64,000 bases of DNA from Paenibacillus sophorae (GCF_018966525.1 NZ_CP076607.1:2418001-2482000), one strand, 5' to 3'. Positions 19,300 to 27,643 are shown, numbered from the stretch's first letter. Notes: generated from the sequence alone by a model not told the origin. Numbers and translations: made by a program.

Positions 19300-20490
19300 A
19301 TGAGCAAGCGTTACAAAATAACAAAGATTGTTATCCTATCTGTAGTTGTTCTGCTCGCCGTACTTGCCGGGGCCTTGTTCACAGCCAGCGGCGCGTTGAA
19401 GAAGGCCAAGTATTTGGACCCTTGGAAACGGGATTATGCGGAACAAATTGAGGACCCGCGGGTGCAATTGGTTGCTCATGGCTTATTGGCCGCGAACGGG
19501 CATAACATGCAGCCATGGAAGATCCGCCTAGATAAGCAAAATCCGCTGATGCTGTATCTTTACACCGACAACGAGCGGCTGGCGTTGGAATCGGACCCCT
19601 TGGCCCGGCAAACGCTGGTCTCTCAAGGTACCTTTTTGGAATACATGCGGGTTGCCGGAGAACACCTGGGGTATGAGACGGAGATCAAGCTTTTTCCGGA
19701 CGGGGAGTATGATGAACAGAAGTTAAGCGAGAGCATGGACCAGAAGCCGGTGGCGCAAATTACGTTATCGAAGGTTCAGCCGCAAGCAAACCCGCTATAC
19801 GAATTCATGTTTTTACCAGATACGAACAGAATGGCCTATCAGCCGGATGCTTTGACTCCAGAGCAAATCCTGGGGCTGCAAAAGACCAACACCTGGGAAG
19901 GTCTGACCTTAACCGTTCTGAACGACAAGGTAAATATCGAGAAGCTGGGAGCCTATGGTGTAGAGGGCACGGACATTGAAACCGGTCTGAAGCGAATGAA
20001 TGACGAGTCAGCCGGCATCTTCCGTGCCAATGAATATCAGAAGAATAAATATCGCTATGGATTTTCTTTTGAAGGCCAAGGAACCACCGGATTGAAAAAG
20101 CATCTGCTGCAAGGAATGATCACGATTATTCCATCTTTTAATAATGAGGAGGCAGCGACCAAGCTGGCTGTCCAAGCAACCCAGACCGCGGTCGACCATA
20201 CTCCGGCATATGTCTTGGTCTTCAGCAAGGACAACAGCCGAACGAGCCAGGTCAAGGCGGGCATGTTATACAGCCGGCTCATACTTACCGCGCATGAGGA
20301 AGGACTTGTGATGCAGCCGCTGAGCCAGGTATTAGAGGAGTATCCTGAAATGCGGGAGCCCTATAGTAAAATTCACAAGGAGTATGCTCCGGCAGGTGAA
20401 ACGATCCAGTTCCTGATCCGCGTAGGCAAGCCGACACAAGATACCCCGCTCAGCATGAGACGCGAGGTTACGGACTTGATTGTGGAATAA
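19300..20490 (+). CDS. Membrane-anchored nitroreductase-family (Acg-like) protein
   Basis: A 396-aa protein. A basic N-terminus and one hydrophobic helix (residues 9-31, IVILSVVVLLAVLAGALF) form a signal anchor, which would place the catalytic part outside the cell. The rest resembles the Acg branch of the nitroreductase superfamily: AANGHNMQPWKI (about 66-77) corresponds to the S/N-x-QPW FMN-contact motif, and a late segment, VKAGMLYSRLILTAHEEGL, matches the helix of the second flavin-binding half. It starts 12 bp after the PKS stop, with GGAAGAGG as ribosome site, and a strong terminator follows, so it is the last gene of the operon. A redox step on the exported product or a resistance role is inferred from context only; whether it binds flavin is untested. 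Confidence 0.72.
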   Translation: MSKRYKITKIVILSVVVLLAVLAGALFTASGALKKAKYLDPWKRDYAEQIEDPRVQLVAHGLLAANGHNMQPWKIRLDKQNPLMLYLYTDNERLALESDPLARQTLVSQGTFLEYMRVAGEHLGYETEIKLFPDGEYDEQKLSESMDQKPVAQITLSKVQPQANPLYEFMFLPDTNRMAYQPDALTPEQILGLQKTNTWEGLTLTVLNDKVNIEKLGAYGVEGTDIETGLKRMNDESAGIFRANEYQKNKYRYGFSFEGQGTTGLKKHLLQGMITIIPSFNNEEAATKLAVQATQTAVDHTPAYVLVFSKDNSRTSQVKAGMLYSRLILTAHEEGLVMQPLSQVLEEYPEMREPYSKIHKEYAPAGETIQFLIRVGKPTQDTPLSMRREVTDLIVE

Positions 20491-20556
20491 ATTATTATGA
20501 AGAGTGAGCAGGGGCGTTAGAAGAACTGGTTGACGAAAAAAAACTATAAGGCTGGA

Positions 20557-20588
20557 ACAGGGGGACGGATAGCGGTCCCCCTGTATTT
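20557..20588. terminator. Strong hairpin terminator between the PKS operon and the caspase gene
   Basis: A perfect 10-bp stem (ACAGGGGGAC at 20557-20566 with GTCCCCCTGT at 20575-20584) with an 8-nt loop is followed by ATTTATAG. It lies between convergent genes and can serve the plus-strand operon; the T-run is imperfect. Confidence 0.8.
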
Positions 20589-20592
20589 ATAG

Positions 20593-21462
20593 TTAAACGA
20601 AACTTATTTCCTTTTTATGTTCTTCGTTTGAACGTATATTATTGATTGAAAATGGAGACTGATTGTCGAATACGTCATTTGTCACACCAATGTTATAGTA
20701 ATTAGGCGTTTGGTCAGGCGGCATTTGAAGGGTAATTGACTTGTAGAAACTCAAGTAATTTCCACTGAATTGACCATCATTCCATACTTTTAATAATTTC
20801 TCTGTAAACAATCCATTAACTTCACCGTCTTGTGAATACTGATTATCCTGACATCCAGAAATTAATTTTATAGAGCTTTTTAAGCCTGATAAATCATGCT
20901 CATTATTTTTACGCTTTTTATTCATATAAAATTCTCGATTTTGTGCAAACACTTTATCAACAATTTCGAGTGGCATAAATCTGTAGGTTTTGTTGTTTTG
21001 ATTTGATGTGGAACTAAGTCCGTAAAAACGAGCTCTTAAAACTGTTCCACTATGACAAGAATCTGATAAAACAATTATTTTGACATTTTCTTTGAATTGA
21101 AACCACAAATCGTAAAGTTCATCGTCCAGGAATTGTCCATCATACAGGCACCATGTTTCATCTTTCTTATCTAATTCATCATTATTTGTGTCTGCCACGC
21201 TTCCCCCATGTCCGGAGTAAGATAGGAAAAAGACATCACCACTCTTTAATTTTTCTGCCGCTTTTTTAATTTCATTTGTTACATTCTGTATGGTTGCTTG
21301 TTGGGTTAATAGCAAAGTCGAGTTGTTGTAATTTCTATATTGAGCAATAGCCATCATAGCTTTTGCATCATTTTCGCAACCCTTTAATTTACCATCCCAT
21401 CCTGCATAGTGTGTGGGATCTACAGCATTTAAACCGATGTGTAATGAATATCCATTTGACAT
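20593..21462 (-). CDS. Caspase-family (peptidase C14, metacaspase/orthocaspase-like) protein
   Basis: A 289-aa protein started at ATG 21462, which has AGGAGG eight bases upstream; a TTG two codons earlier is too close to that site. The p20-like fold is clear: LHIGLNAVDP at the first strand, the catalytic histidine in SYSGHGG (His85), the acidic DETWCLYDG segment, and the catalytic cysteine in LSDSCHSGT (Cys136). No effector, TM, TIR or binding domain is fused; the last 130 residues are the small-subunit-like part. Prokaryotic caspase homologues act in stress death, defence or development, mostly with Arg/Lys specificity. Codon use is strongly AT-rich, unlike the neighbours, and it sits alone between a terminator and tRNA-Pro, which suggests acquisition by transfer. 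The partner or target is unknown. Confidence 0.88.
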   Translation of the reverse strand: MSNGYSLHIGLNAVDPTHYAGWDGKLKGCENDAKAMMAIAQYRNYNNSTLLLTQQATIQNVTNEIKKAAEKLKSGDVFFLSYSGHGGSVADTNNDELDKKDETWCLYDGQFLDDELYDLWFQFKENVKIIVLSDSCHSGTVLRARFYGLSSTSNQNNKTYRFMPLEIVDKVFAQNREFYMNKKRKNNEHDLSGLKSSIKLISGCQDNQYSQDGEVNGLFTEKLLKVWNDGQFSGNYLSFYKSITLQMPPDQTPNYYNIGVTNDVFDNQSPFSINNIRSNEEHKKEISFV

Positions 21463-21587
21463 TTTCAAGCCTCCTGATCACGATTTGAAATCGAAATTAA
21501 TTTGTCCTGGTTTTAAAATTTATATAAATTCCATTTAAAGGCCATATTAGATATTCATCAAATTAGTGAGACCTCAAAAATCCCCAA

Positions 21588-21617
21588 ACAAAAAAACCCT
21601 TGATTATCAAGGGTTTC
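21588..21617 (-). terminator. Terminator downstream of tRNA-Pro
   Basis: A near-perfect palindrome (AAACCCTTGAT with ATCAAGGGTTT) is followed on the minus strand by a run of T. It lies just past the 3' end of the tRNA gene, in its direction of transcription. Confidence 0.85.
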
Positions 21618-21629
21618 ATCATTTTTGTA

Positions 21630-21706
21630 TGGTCGAGACGACAGGATTTGAACCTGCGACCTCTTGCTCCCGAAGCAAGCGCTCTACCAAGCTGAGCCAC
21701 GTCTCG
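21630..21706 (-). tRNA. tRNA-Pro (anticodon CGG)
   Basis: Read on the minus strand, this 77-nt sequence folds as a full cloverleaf. The acceptor is CGAGACG paired with CGTCTCG, the D-arm region is TGGCTCAGCTTGGTAGAGC, and the anticodon arm CTTGC-TTCGGGA-GCAAG has CGG at the anticodon. The T-arm has GGTTCAAATCC, and CCA is encoded. C1-G72 fits a bacterial proline tRNA. A terminator follows. Confidence 0.95.
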
Positions 21707-21911
21707 TTAATGGATTTTATAGGGAATGTTTTGCTCGAACAATTAGAGATTATACGCCTGTTTGCGATTAATGTAAAGATATGTTTTAAGAATGTGAAGT
21801 GGGGTCAGACTGTCAGCCGCAGTATGTATATAGGCTATGAATATGTATAATGTACATATGAGAAATTTTAGCAGGACGGTACCGAACCGCCGCTTAGGGA
21901 GGAGTTATACT

Positions 21912-22694
21912 ATGGATCTGGGTTTGAAAGGGAAAAAGGCGATTATAACCGGCGGCAGCAAAGGAATCGGCCTGGCTACGGCAATCGTTCTGGCCGGTGA
22001 AGGTGCGGAAGTGGCGATTATCGCCCGAACGCCAGAGCCCCTTCAGGCAGCCGCTCGCCATATATATGAAGTGACAGGCAAGAAGCCGCTGGTCATTCAG
22101 GCGGATATCTCATCGGAGGAGGGTGCCCGGCGGGCGGTCGAGACGGCTGGCGAGCATTTCGGAGGAGTCGATATTCTGATCAATAATGCCGGAACCTCCG
22201 CCGCCAAGCCGTTCGAGGAAGTGACTGCGGAGTCATGGGATGCCGACCTCGATCTGAAGCTGCTAGGCGCGGTGCACTGCGCGCGGGCGGCGATACCGTA
22301 TATGCGGAAGGCGGGCGGTGGAGCCGTCGTCAACGTCACTGCCGTTAAGGGCAAGGCTCCGTCCGCCGCTTCCCTGCCAACGTCCGTAAGCCGGGCAGCA
22401 GGCCTTGCGCTAACTAAGGCGATGAGCAAGGATTTGGCCGGAGCGGGCATTCGCGTCAATGCGGTATGCATCGGTCTCATCCGAAGCGACCAGATTGAGC
22501 GGAAATGGAAGCAGGCCGCTCCTGATCTGAGTTGGGAGGAGTTCTCGGCCGATCCGCTCCACGGCATTCCTCTGGGGAGAATCGGCGATGCGGAAGAAGC
22601 GGCTAATGTAATTGCGTTCCTGGTATCCGATGCGGCGTCCTACGTTACCGGAACGTCCGTAAATATCGACGGAGGTTCTTCAGCGGTGCTGTAA
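21912..22694 (+). CDS. SDR-family oxidoreductase lacking the usual Tyr/Lys pair
   Basis: A 260-aa protein; the ATG at 21912 has GGGAGGAG upstream. The Rossmann motif TGGSKGIG is near residues 14-21, and NNAG is present. The active-site region where YxxxK is expected reads PTSVSRAAG (T157, S158, S160, R161), so both the catalytic Tyr and Lys are replaced. A subfamily of SDRs with PTSVxRAAG-like motifs exists, so this looks like a subgroup trait and not a sequencing error. The C-terminal part is normal (VTGTSVNIDGG). It stands alone before the alaS T-box. The substrate is unknown; catalysis may be altered or absent. Confidence 0.85.
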   Translation: MDLGLKGKKAIITGGSKGIGLATAIVLAGEGAEVAIIARTPEPLQAAARHIYEVTGKKPLVIQADISSEEGARRAVETAGEHFGGVDILINNAGTSAAKPFEEVTAESWDADLDLKLLGAVHCARAAIPYMRKAGGGAVVNVTAVKGKAPSAASLPTSVSRAAGLALTKAMSKDLAGAGIRVNAVCIGLIRSDQIERKWKQAAPDLSWEEFSADPLHGIPLGRIGDAEEAANVIAFLVSDAASYVTGTSVNIDGGSSAVL

Positions 22695-22759
22695 CAAGGC
22701 AATTGACAGGAACGAATGGCATAGATATACTTATGATGTTAAAATGCGTTAACCTCATA

Positions 22760-23055
22760 GCTATGAATACAGTGATGAAATGAAGTACGCCGGAAACTAG
22801 GCTTCACCAGAGAACGGATTCCCTTGCGAGTGACGCAAGCGGCTGCGAGAATCCGGAAGACGGGCCGGCGGAAAGCTGATTTCGGAGTGCGGGTACAAGC
22901 CCGCCGGATGGTTCCGTTAACGACCGTAACAAGGCGATCGCTCGCTATCAGCGTGTCTGAAGCATCTTTACAAGATGCCAAAGACGCTAATGGGCGATAA
23001 CCAGGGTGGTACCGCGATATCAATCGTCCCTGAATTATTCAGGGGCGTTTTTTTG
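22760..23055 (+). promoter_or_regulatory. T-box leader (alanine) of alaS
   Basis: The 390-bp gap before alaS carries a tRNA-sensing T-box leader. The conserved AGGGTGGTACCGCG antiterminator element is at 23003-23016. An intrinsic terminator follows at 23025-23054 (stem CGTCCCTGAA with TTCAGGGGCG, then seven T). Long paired arms of the stem I region lie upstream. A GCT at 22875-22877 in the stretch GAAAGCTGAT is a possible alanine specifier codon; this placement was judged by eye. Uncharged tRNA-Ala would favour readthrough into alaS. Confidence 0.9.
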
Positions 23056-23087
23056 TTCTATTTTAAATTGACGGGAGCTGTATTTAG

Positions 23088-25718
23088 ATGAAAGCAAGTG
23101 AAATCCGTTCCAAATGGCTGGAGTTTTTTGCAGGCAAAGGCCATAAAATCGAGCCCAGCGCTTCGCTCGTCCCTCATAACGACCCCTCGCTCTTGTGGAT
23201 CAATGCGGGCATGGCGCCGCTTAAAGCTTATTTCGACGGACGCGTGAAGCCGGAGAATCCGCGTCTCGCCAACTCGCAGAAATGTATCCGCACGAACGAC
23301 ATTGAGAACGTCGGCAAGACTCGCCGGCACCATACGTTTTTTGAAATGCTGGGCAATTTCTCCATCGGCGACTACTTCAAGGAAGAAGCGATTACTTGGG
23401 CCTGGGAATTCCTGACGGGCAAGGAATGGATCGGCTTCGATCCGGACCGGCTGGCGGTTACCGTCTATCCCGAGGATGAAGAAGCGTTCAAGTTCTGGAA
23501 TGAAAAAATCGGACTGCCTGCAGAGCGCATCATCAAGCTGGAAGACAACTTCTGGGATATCGGCGAAGGGCCTTGCGGACCTTGTACGGAAATTTTCTAC
23601 GACCGCGGCGAAGCCTATGGCAGCGACATGTCGGACCCGGAAATGTATCCGGGCGGCGAGAACGAACGCTACCTTGAAGTGTGGAATCTGGTCTTCTCGC
23701 AGTTCAATCATAACAAGGACGGCAGCTATACGCCGCTTCCGAACAAGAACATCGATACCGGCGCGGGTCTTGAGCGTTTCGCTTCGATCCTCCAGGACGT
23801 GGATTCGAACTTCGACACCGACCTGTTCCAGCCGATCATTCAAACGACCGCCAAGCTTGCAGGCGTAAACTACAAGGATAACCTGGAGCAGGATATTGCG
23901 CTGAAAGTCATCGCCGACCATATCCGTACCGTAACTTTCGCGGTAGGCGACGGCGTGCTGCCTTCCAATGAAGGACGCGGCTATATTATCCGCCGTCTGC
24001 TGCGCCGCGCGGTGCGCTACGGCAAGACGCTGGGTCTGGACCGTCCGTTCATGTATGAGCTGACGACCGTTGTGGGCGACATTATGGGCGTCTACTATCC
24101 GACTGTGGTGGAGAACCGCGAATATATTGCCAAAATCATTCGTACGGAGGAAGAACGCTTCCATGAAACGCTGTCCGACGGCCTGGCGATCCTCGGCGAA
24201 ATCAGCGACCGGGCGAAGGCGGACGGTGTGGACGTGATCAGCGGAGCGGATGCGTTCAAGTTGTATGACACCTATGGCTTCCCATTCGACCTGACGGAAG
24301 ACTACGCTGCCGAGCAGGGGCTGAAAGTCGACCGCGAAGGGTTCGACGCGGCGATGCAGGAGCAGCGAGACCGGGCAAGAGCGGCCCGCCACGACAGCGG
24401 CAGCATGAAGGTGCAGGGCGGCGCGTTGTCCGAATTGACGGTTAAAAGCCAGTTTGTTGGATATAATGACCTCGTAGCCGAAACGAAAATCGCCGCGATT
24501 GTCGTCGGCGACGAGCTGGTGGACATCGCCCGCGAAGGCGCTGAAGCGCAGGTTATTCTGGAGTCGACGCCATTCTATGCCGAAAGCGGCGGCCAAGTAA
24601 GCGATCATGGTGTACTGACTAGCGGTTCGGTTACAGCCAAGGTGAACGGACTCTTCAAGGCGCCGCGCGGCCAGCATGTTCATCTGGTGACAGTTGAATC
24701 CGGTGAGCTGAAAGTGGGCGATACGGTCCGCGCGGAAGTGAACCGTTCGGAACGCGAGGATGTCGTGAAGAACCACACGGCAACCCACCTGCTGCACAAA
24801 GCATTGAAGGAAGTACTTGGCAGCCACGTCAACCAGGCGGGGTCGCTTGTGGAAGGGCAGCGTCTGCGCTTCGACTTCTCGCATTTCGGCGCGATTACGC
24901 CGGAAGAGCTGACGGAAATTGAGCATAAGGTCAATGAGCAGATCTGGCGCGGACTAGACGTTGTAATCGAAAACAAACCGATCGATGAAGCCAAAGCGAT
25001 GGGCGCGATGGCGCTCTTCGGTGAGAAGTACGGCGATATCGTCCGCGTTGTGCAGATAGGCGATTACAGCCTTGAGCTGTGCGGCGGCTGCCATGTAAGC
25101 AATACTTCGCAGATCGGCATTTTCAAGCTGGTCAGCGAGAGCGGCATCGGCTCCGGCGTGCGCCGGATCGAAGCGGTGACCGGCCGTTACGCTTACCAGT
25201 ACACGGAGAGCCAGCTCGACGTGCTGAAGCAGGCGGCGGCGCTGCTGAAATCATCGCTTCCGGACGTGCCGAAGCGCATCGAGGCTTTGAGCGGCCAGGT
25301 TCGCGAGCTTGCGCGCGAGAATGAGTCGCTGCAGTCCAAACTCAGCGCTACGGCCGCGGCCGAGCTGACGAGCAGCGTGAAGACGGTCGGCAGCGGCGTG
25401 CAAGTGCTGACGGCTTCCGTACAGGCCGGCAGCATGGATGCGCTGCGGTCGATGGCCGACGAGCTGAAGGCGAAGCTGCCGGAGGCGGTCATCGTGCTGG
25501 GCGCTGCCACGGACGACAAAGTGAACTTTGTCGTCGCGGTTCCACAGGCGCTGGTGAAGCAGGGCTATCATGCCGGCAAGCTGGTGAAGGAAGTCGCCGC
25601 GGTATGCGGCGGCGGCGGGGGCGGCCGCCCAGATATGGCGCAGGCCGGCGGCAAGGATGCCTCCAAGCTTCAGGCCGCGCTGGCGAAGGCGGAAGAGCTG
25701 GTAGCAGCCCAGGGCTGA
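23088..25718 (+). CDS. alaS: Alanyl-tRNA synthetase
   Basis: An 876-aa enzyme that charges tRNA-Ala, full length for the family. The class II catalytic core opens with IRSKWLEFFAGKGH. The editing domain carries the zinc/active-site histidines in HTATHLLHKAL (about residue 564) and the later CGGCHVSNTSQIG. The C-Ala domain ends with the glycine-rich GGGGGGRPDMAQAGG. The start ATG at 23088 lies behind the T-box terminator. The gene heads the conserved Bacillus-type order alaS-ireB-ruvX-DUF1292-mltG. A very long minus-strand open frame across it is a codon-bias shadow. Confidence 0.98.
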   Translation: MKASEIRSKWLEFFAGKGHKIEPSASLVPHNDPSLLWINAGMAPLKAYFDGRVKPENPRLANSQKCIRTNDIENVGKTRRHHTFFEMLGNFSIGDYFKEEAITWAWEFLTGKEWIGFDPDRLAVTVYPEDEEAFKFWNEKIGLPAERIIKLEDNFWDIGEGPCGPCTEIFYDRGEAYGSDMSDPEMYPGGENERYLEVWNLVFSQFNHNKDGSYTPLPNKNIDTGAGLERFASILQDVDSNFDTDLFQPIIQTTAKLAGVNYKDNLEQDIALKVIADHIRTVTFAVGDGVLPSNEGRGYIIRRLLRRAVRYGKTLGLDRPFMYELTTVVGDIMGVYYPTVVENREYIAKIIRTEEERFHETLSDGLAILGEISDRAKADGVDVISGADAFKLYDTYGFPFDLTEDYAAEQGLKVDREGFDAAMQEQRDRARAARHDSGSMKVQGGALSELTVKSQFVGYNDLVAETKIAAIVVGDELVDIAREGAEAQVILESTPFYAESGGQVSDHGVLTSGSVTAKVNGLFKAPRGQHVHLVTVESGELKVGDTVRAEVNRSEREDVVKNHTATHLLHKALKEVLGSHVNQAGSLVEGQRLRFDFSHFGAITPEELTEIEHKVNEQIWRGLDVVIENKPIDEAKAMGAMALFGEKYGDIVRVVQIGDYSLELCGGCHVSNTSQIGIFKLVSESGIGSGVRRIEAVTGRYAYQYTESQLDVLKQAAALLKSSLPDVPKRIEALSGQVRELARENESLQSKLSATAAAELTSSVKTVGSGVQVLTASVQAGSMDALRSMADELKAKLPEAVIVLGAATDDKVNFVVAVPQALVKQGYHAGKLVKEVAAVCGGGGGGRPDMAQAGGKDASKLQAALAKAEELVAAQG

Positions 25719-25855
25719 TCAGCCGGTTAAGCAGAGCGGTCCCTCAGTAATTTCAGCCTGGAATCCGCCGCGAAGGAGAATATCTCTCGCGAGCGCTTAG
25801 CCAGCAGCAGGCCGCCGCTTGGGTTCCGGCAGGCAACAGCCAAGGCTCCTGCCGT

Positions 25856-25903
25856 GAGCCATGGATCGGAGCAGCTTGCATGTGGCGCTCCAATCCGTGG
25901 CTC
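25856..25903. repeat. Long inverted repeat (17-bp arms, 14-nt loop)
   Basis: The arm at 25856-25872 (GAGCCATGGATCGGAGC) pairs with 25887-25903 (GCTCCAATCCGTGGCTC): 15 Watson-Crick pairs, one G-U and one mismatch. No T-run follows, so it is not a standard terminator. It may be an RNA structural element or the remnant of a dispersed palindromic repeat. Confidence 0.6.
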
Positions 25904-26051
25904 AATCGGCTGTGCAAGGGGTTACCCTGGGACTTTGCCGCCCTTAAGCGGACAGGCCCTGCGCTTTTTCGCGCCTTCTCTGCACACTATCCTTTGGTTT
26001 TGTTTTATCATGAGCATAATCCCAAAAAAAGCGCTATATTCCGGCAGGATT

Positions 26052-26080
26052 TTCTTGTTTGACCGTGAATATGTTATGAT
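26052..26080 (+). promoter_or_regulatory. Candidate promoter of the ireB operon
   Basis: TTCTTG (26052-26057), 17 bp, then TATGAT (26075-26080). The -10 and spacing are good and the -35 is weak. The site lies about 80 bp before the ireB start. Confidence 0.45.
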
Positions 26081-26162
26081 GGGGTGAGATACAAATATAG
26101 TAATGCAGCAACTTTGCGAAGGCCCCGTCAAGCATCGACTGCGCAGAAGGAAGGTGTCACAG

Positions 26163-26438
26163 ATGGACTCCATGGACAAAACGGTCAAATTCAATGTGAA
26201 GGGCGACGAGAAAGAGGCATCTCCCCGCGAGATCCTGCTTACCGTTCACAACGCCCTGGTGGAGAAGGATTATAATCCGATCAACCAGATTGTAGGTTAT
26301 CTTCTTTCCGGTGATCCGGCTTACATCCCGCGCCACAACAATGCGAGAAGTTTGGTCCGGAGGAAAGAACGTGACGAGCTGATTGAGGAACTGGTCCGGT
26401 TCTACCTTGCCAATCAGCCGGCGGATAAGGTCAAATGA
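26163..26438 (+). CDS. ireB: IreB family regulatory phosphoprotein (UPF0297, YrzL)
   Basis: A 91-aa protein started at ATG 26163 with GGAAGG eight bases upstream; an earlier in-frame ATG at 26103 is not supported. The family core NPINQIVGYLLSGDPAYIPR is intact, followed by ARSLVRRKERDELIEELVRFYL. In Enterococcus, IreB is phosphorylated by the PASTA kinase IreK and affects cephalosporin resistance; its function in Bacillus relatives is less clear. The stop overlaps the ruvX start (ATGA), so the two are translationally coupled. Confidence 0.95.
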   Translation: MDSMDKTVKFNVKGDEKEASPREILLTVHNALVEKDYNPINQIVGYLLSGDPAYIPRHNNARSLVRRKERDELIEELVRFYLANQPADKVK

Positions 26439-26851
26439 GGAAACTCGGTCTGGATTACGGGGATCGCCGGATCGGCGCAGCCGTAAGCGATGCTTTTGGC
26501 TGGACCGCTCAAGGACTGGAGACCATCGAGCGCCGCCGGGACGGGAGTGAGATGGAGCGAATCCGTCGCTTGATCGAGGAATACGAAGTATCCGAGATTG
26601 TAGTCGGCCTGCCCAAGAATATGAACGGCACAGTGGGCCCCCGCGGCGAGATTTGCATTGAATTTGCAGACCAGCTGCGGGAGACGCTGAGTTTGCCCGT
26701 ACACCTTTGGGATGAACGCCTGACGACGGTATCCGCTGAGCGGGTGCTGATTGAAGGCGATGTCAGCCGCAAGAAACGCAAAGGAATTGTGGATAAAATG
26801 GCCGCGGTTCTGATTTTGCAAAATTTTTTGGATGCTAACAGTAAAAGGTGA
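26435..26851 (+). CDS. ruvX: RuvX/YqgF-family putative Holliday junction resolvase
   Basis: A 138-aa RNase-H-fold protein opening with LGLDYGDRRIGAAVSD, which carries the first catalytic aspartate, then IVVGLPKNMNGT and the WDERLTT segment with a further acidic residue. Homologues act in pre-16S rRNA 5'-end maturation or in Holliday junction resolution. The gene overlaps ireB by 4 bp and is followed at once by the DUF1292 gene, the standard order in this phylum. Confidence 0.95.
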   Translation: MRKLGLDYGDRRIGAAVSDAFGWTAQGLETIERRRDGSEMERIRRLIEEYEVSEIVVGLPKNMNGTVGPRGEICIEFADQLRETLSLPVHLWDERLTTVSAERVLIEGDVSRKKRKGIVDKMAAVLILQNFLDANSKR

Positions 26852-26864
26852 GGGGTGCGCACAC

Positions 26865-27173
26865 ATGGCAAACGAGCAGATCGGCATGGATGAGGAACCG
26901 GAGATTATTTATATTCCCGATGATGAAGGCAACGAAGAGGAATTCGAGGTTATCATGAAGTTTGAGGTCGACGGCTCCGATTCCAAGTATATGATGGTGG
27001 TGCCGCTCGATTCCGAGGACGAAGAAGCCGACGAGGTATACGCATTCCGCTATGAAGAGGACGGAGACGATCTGCAGCTGTTCATGATCGAAGATGATGA
27101 AGAGTGGGCGATTGTCGAAGAGACCTTTAACACTCTGGTTGACGAGCTGGACGGAGGAGCGGGGAATGACTGA
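26865..27173 (+). CDS. DUF1292 protein (YrzB-like)
   Basis: A 102-aa, very acidic protein. ATG 26865 is chosen because AGGTGAGGGG lies just upstream. The family pattern is present: EEFEVIMKFEVDGSDSKYMMVVPL, a run of Asp/Glu, then VYAFRYEEDGDDLQL and DDEEWAIVEETFNTL. The function of the family is not known. It follows ruvX by 13 bp and overlaps the next DUF1292-like gene by 8 bp. Confidence 0.9.
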   Translation: MANEQIGMDEEPEIIYIPDDEGNEEEFEVIMKFEVDGSDSKYMMVVPLDSEDEEADEVYAFRYEEDGDDLQLFMIEDDEEWAIVEETFNTLVDELDGGAGND

Positions 27174-27471
27174 GTTTTCTGCCGGCCAAGCGGTATGGAC
27201 CTCCAGGCTGAAAGACGCCTATGGAGAAGCCGTGGAACTGGAAGACGAGAACGGTAAGGCTTCCGTGTACGAAATCATCGCCGAATTTGAAGTGCAGGGC
27301 CGCAGCTACGCGGTACTGCAAGATTCGGAGAAGGACGGGGAGCGGGAAATCCTGCGCATCGTTATTTCCCCGGACGGTCCGCCAGAGCTGGAGAGTATTG
27401 AAGACGACGACGAATGGGAAGATATCTCGGAGCTGTATGATGAGCTGACCTTTCCGGACGACGAAGTGTAA
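27166..27471 (+). CDS. Second DUF1292-like acidic protein
   Basis: A 101-aa protein started at ATG 27166, with GGAGGAGCGGGG just upstream and an 8-bp overlap with the previous gene. The pattern is that of DUF1292 (YEIIAEFEVQGRSYAVLQ, then ILRIVISPDG, then DDDEWEDISELYDEL) but diverged, so this looks like an old tandem duplication of the YrzB-type gene. The acidic C-terminal tail is marked. Function unknown. Confidence 0.85.
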   Translation: MTEFSAGQAVWTSRLKDAYGEAVELEDENGKASVYEIIAEFEVQGRSYAVLQDSEKDGEREILRIVISPDGPPELESIEDDDEWEDISELYDELTFPDDEV

Positions 27472-27643
27472 GCATATACGGCTAGCCGCTTTCGGCCCTC
27501 GGGCCGGTTGAACGCAGCCACAAGCAGGGGAGGGCGGAGCATTCCGCGCTCTTTTTGCTTGAAAAAATAAGTGATTTTCAAAATATCTATTGAATTTAAA
27601 TGAATACAATTTTATATTTATAGTCGGAAAGTGAGGAGAATGT

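Larger units (their letters stand above)
25719..26162. other. 444-bp intergenic region between alaS and ireB
   Basis: No convincing gene is visible. The region holds a long imperfect hairpin at 25856-25903 and a promoter-like site at 26052-26080, followed by about 80 nt of leader before ireB. No clear poly-T terminator for alaS was found. Confidence 0.55.

Noticed and set aside
2848..20490. Assigning the cluster to a known product such as zwittermicin, paenilamicin or polymyxin
   Set aside because: Size, domain order and the single serine A domain do not fit those systems, and I recognise no matching described cluster.
21566..21850. A 94-codon plus-strand frame across the tRNA region
   Set aside because: It is the antisense of tRNA-Pro and its terminator; tRNA structure explains the sequence.
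23058..24926. A 622-codon open frame antisense to alaS
   Set aside because: It lies wholly over a clear synthetase gene, gives an Arg/His/Phe-rich low-complexity product, and has no ribosome site. It is a codon-bias shadow of alaS, as are the long minus-strand frames over galT and floT.
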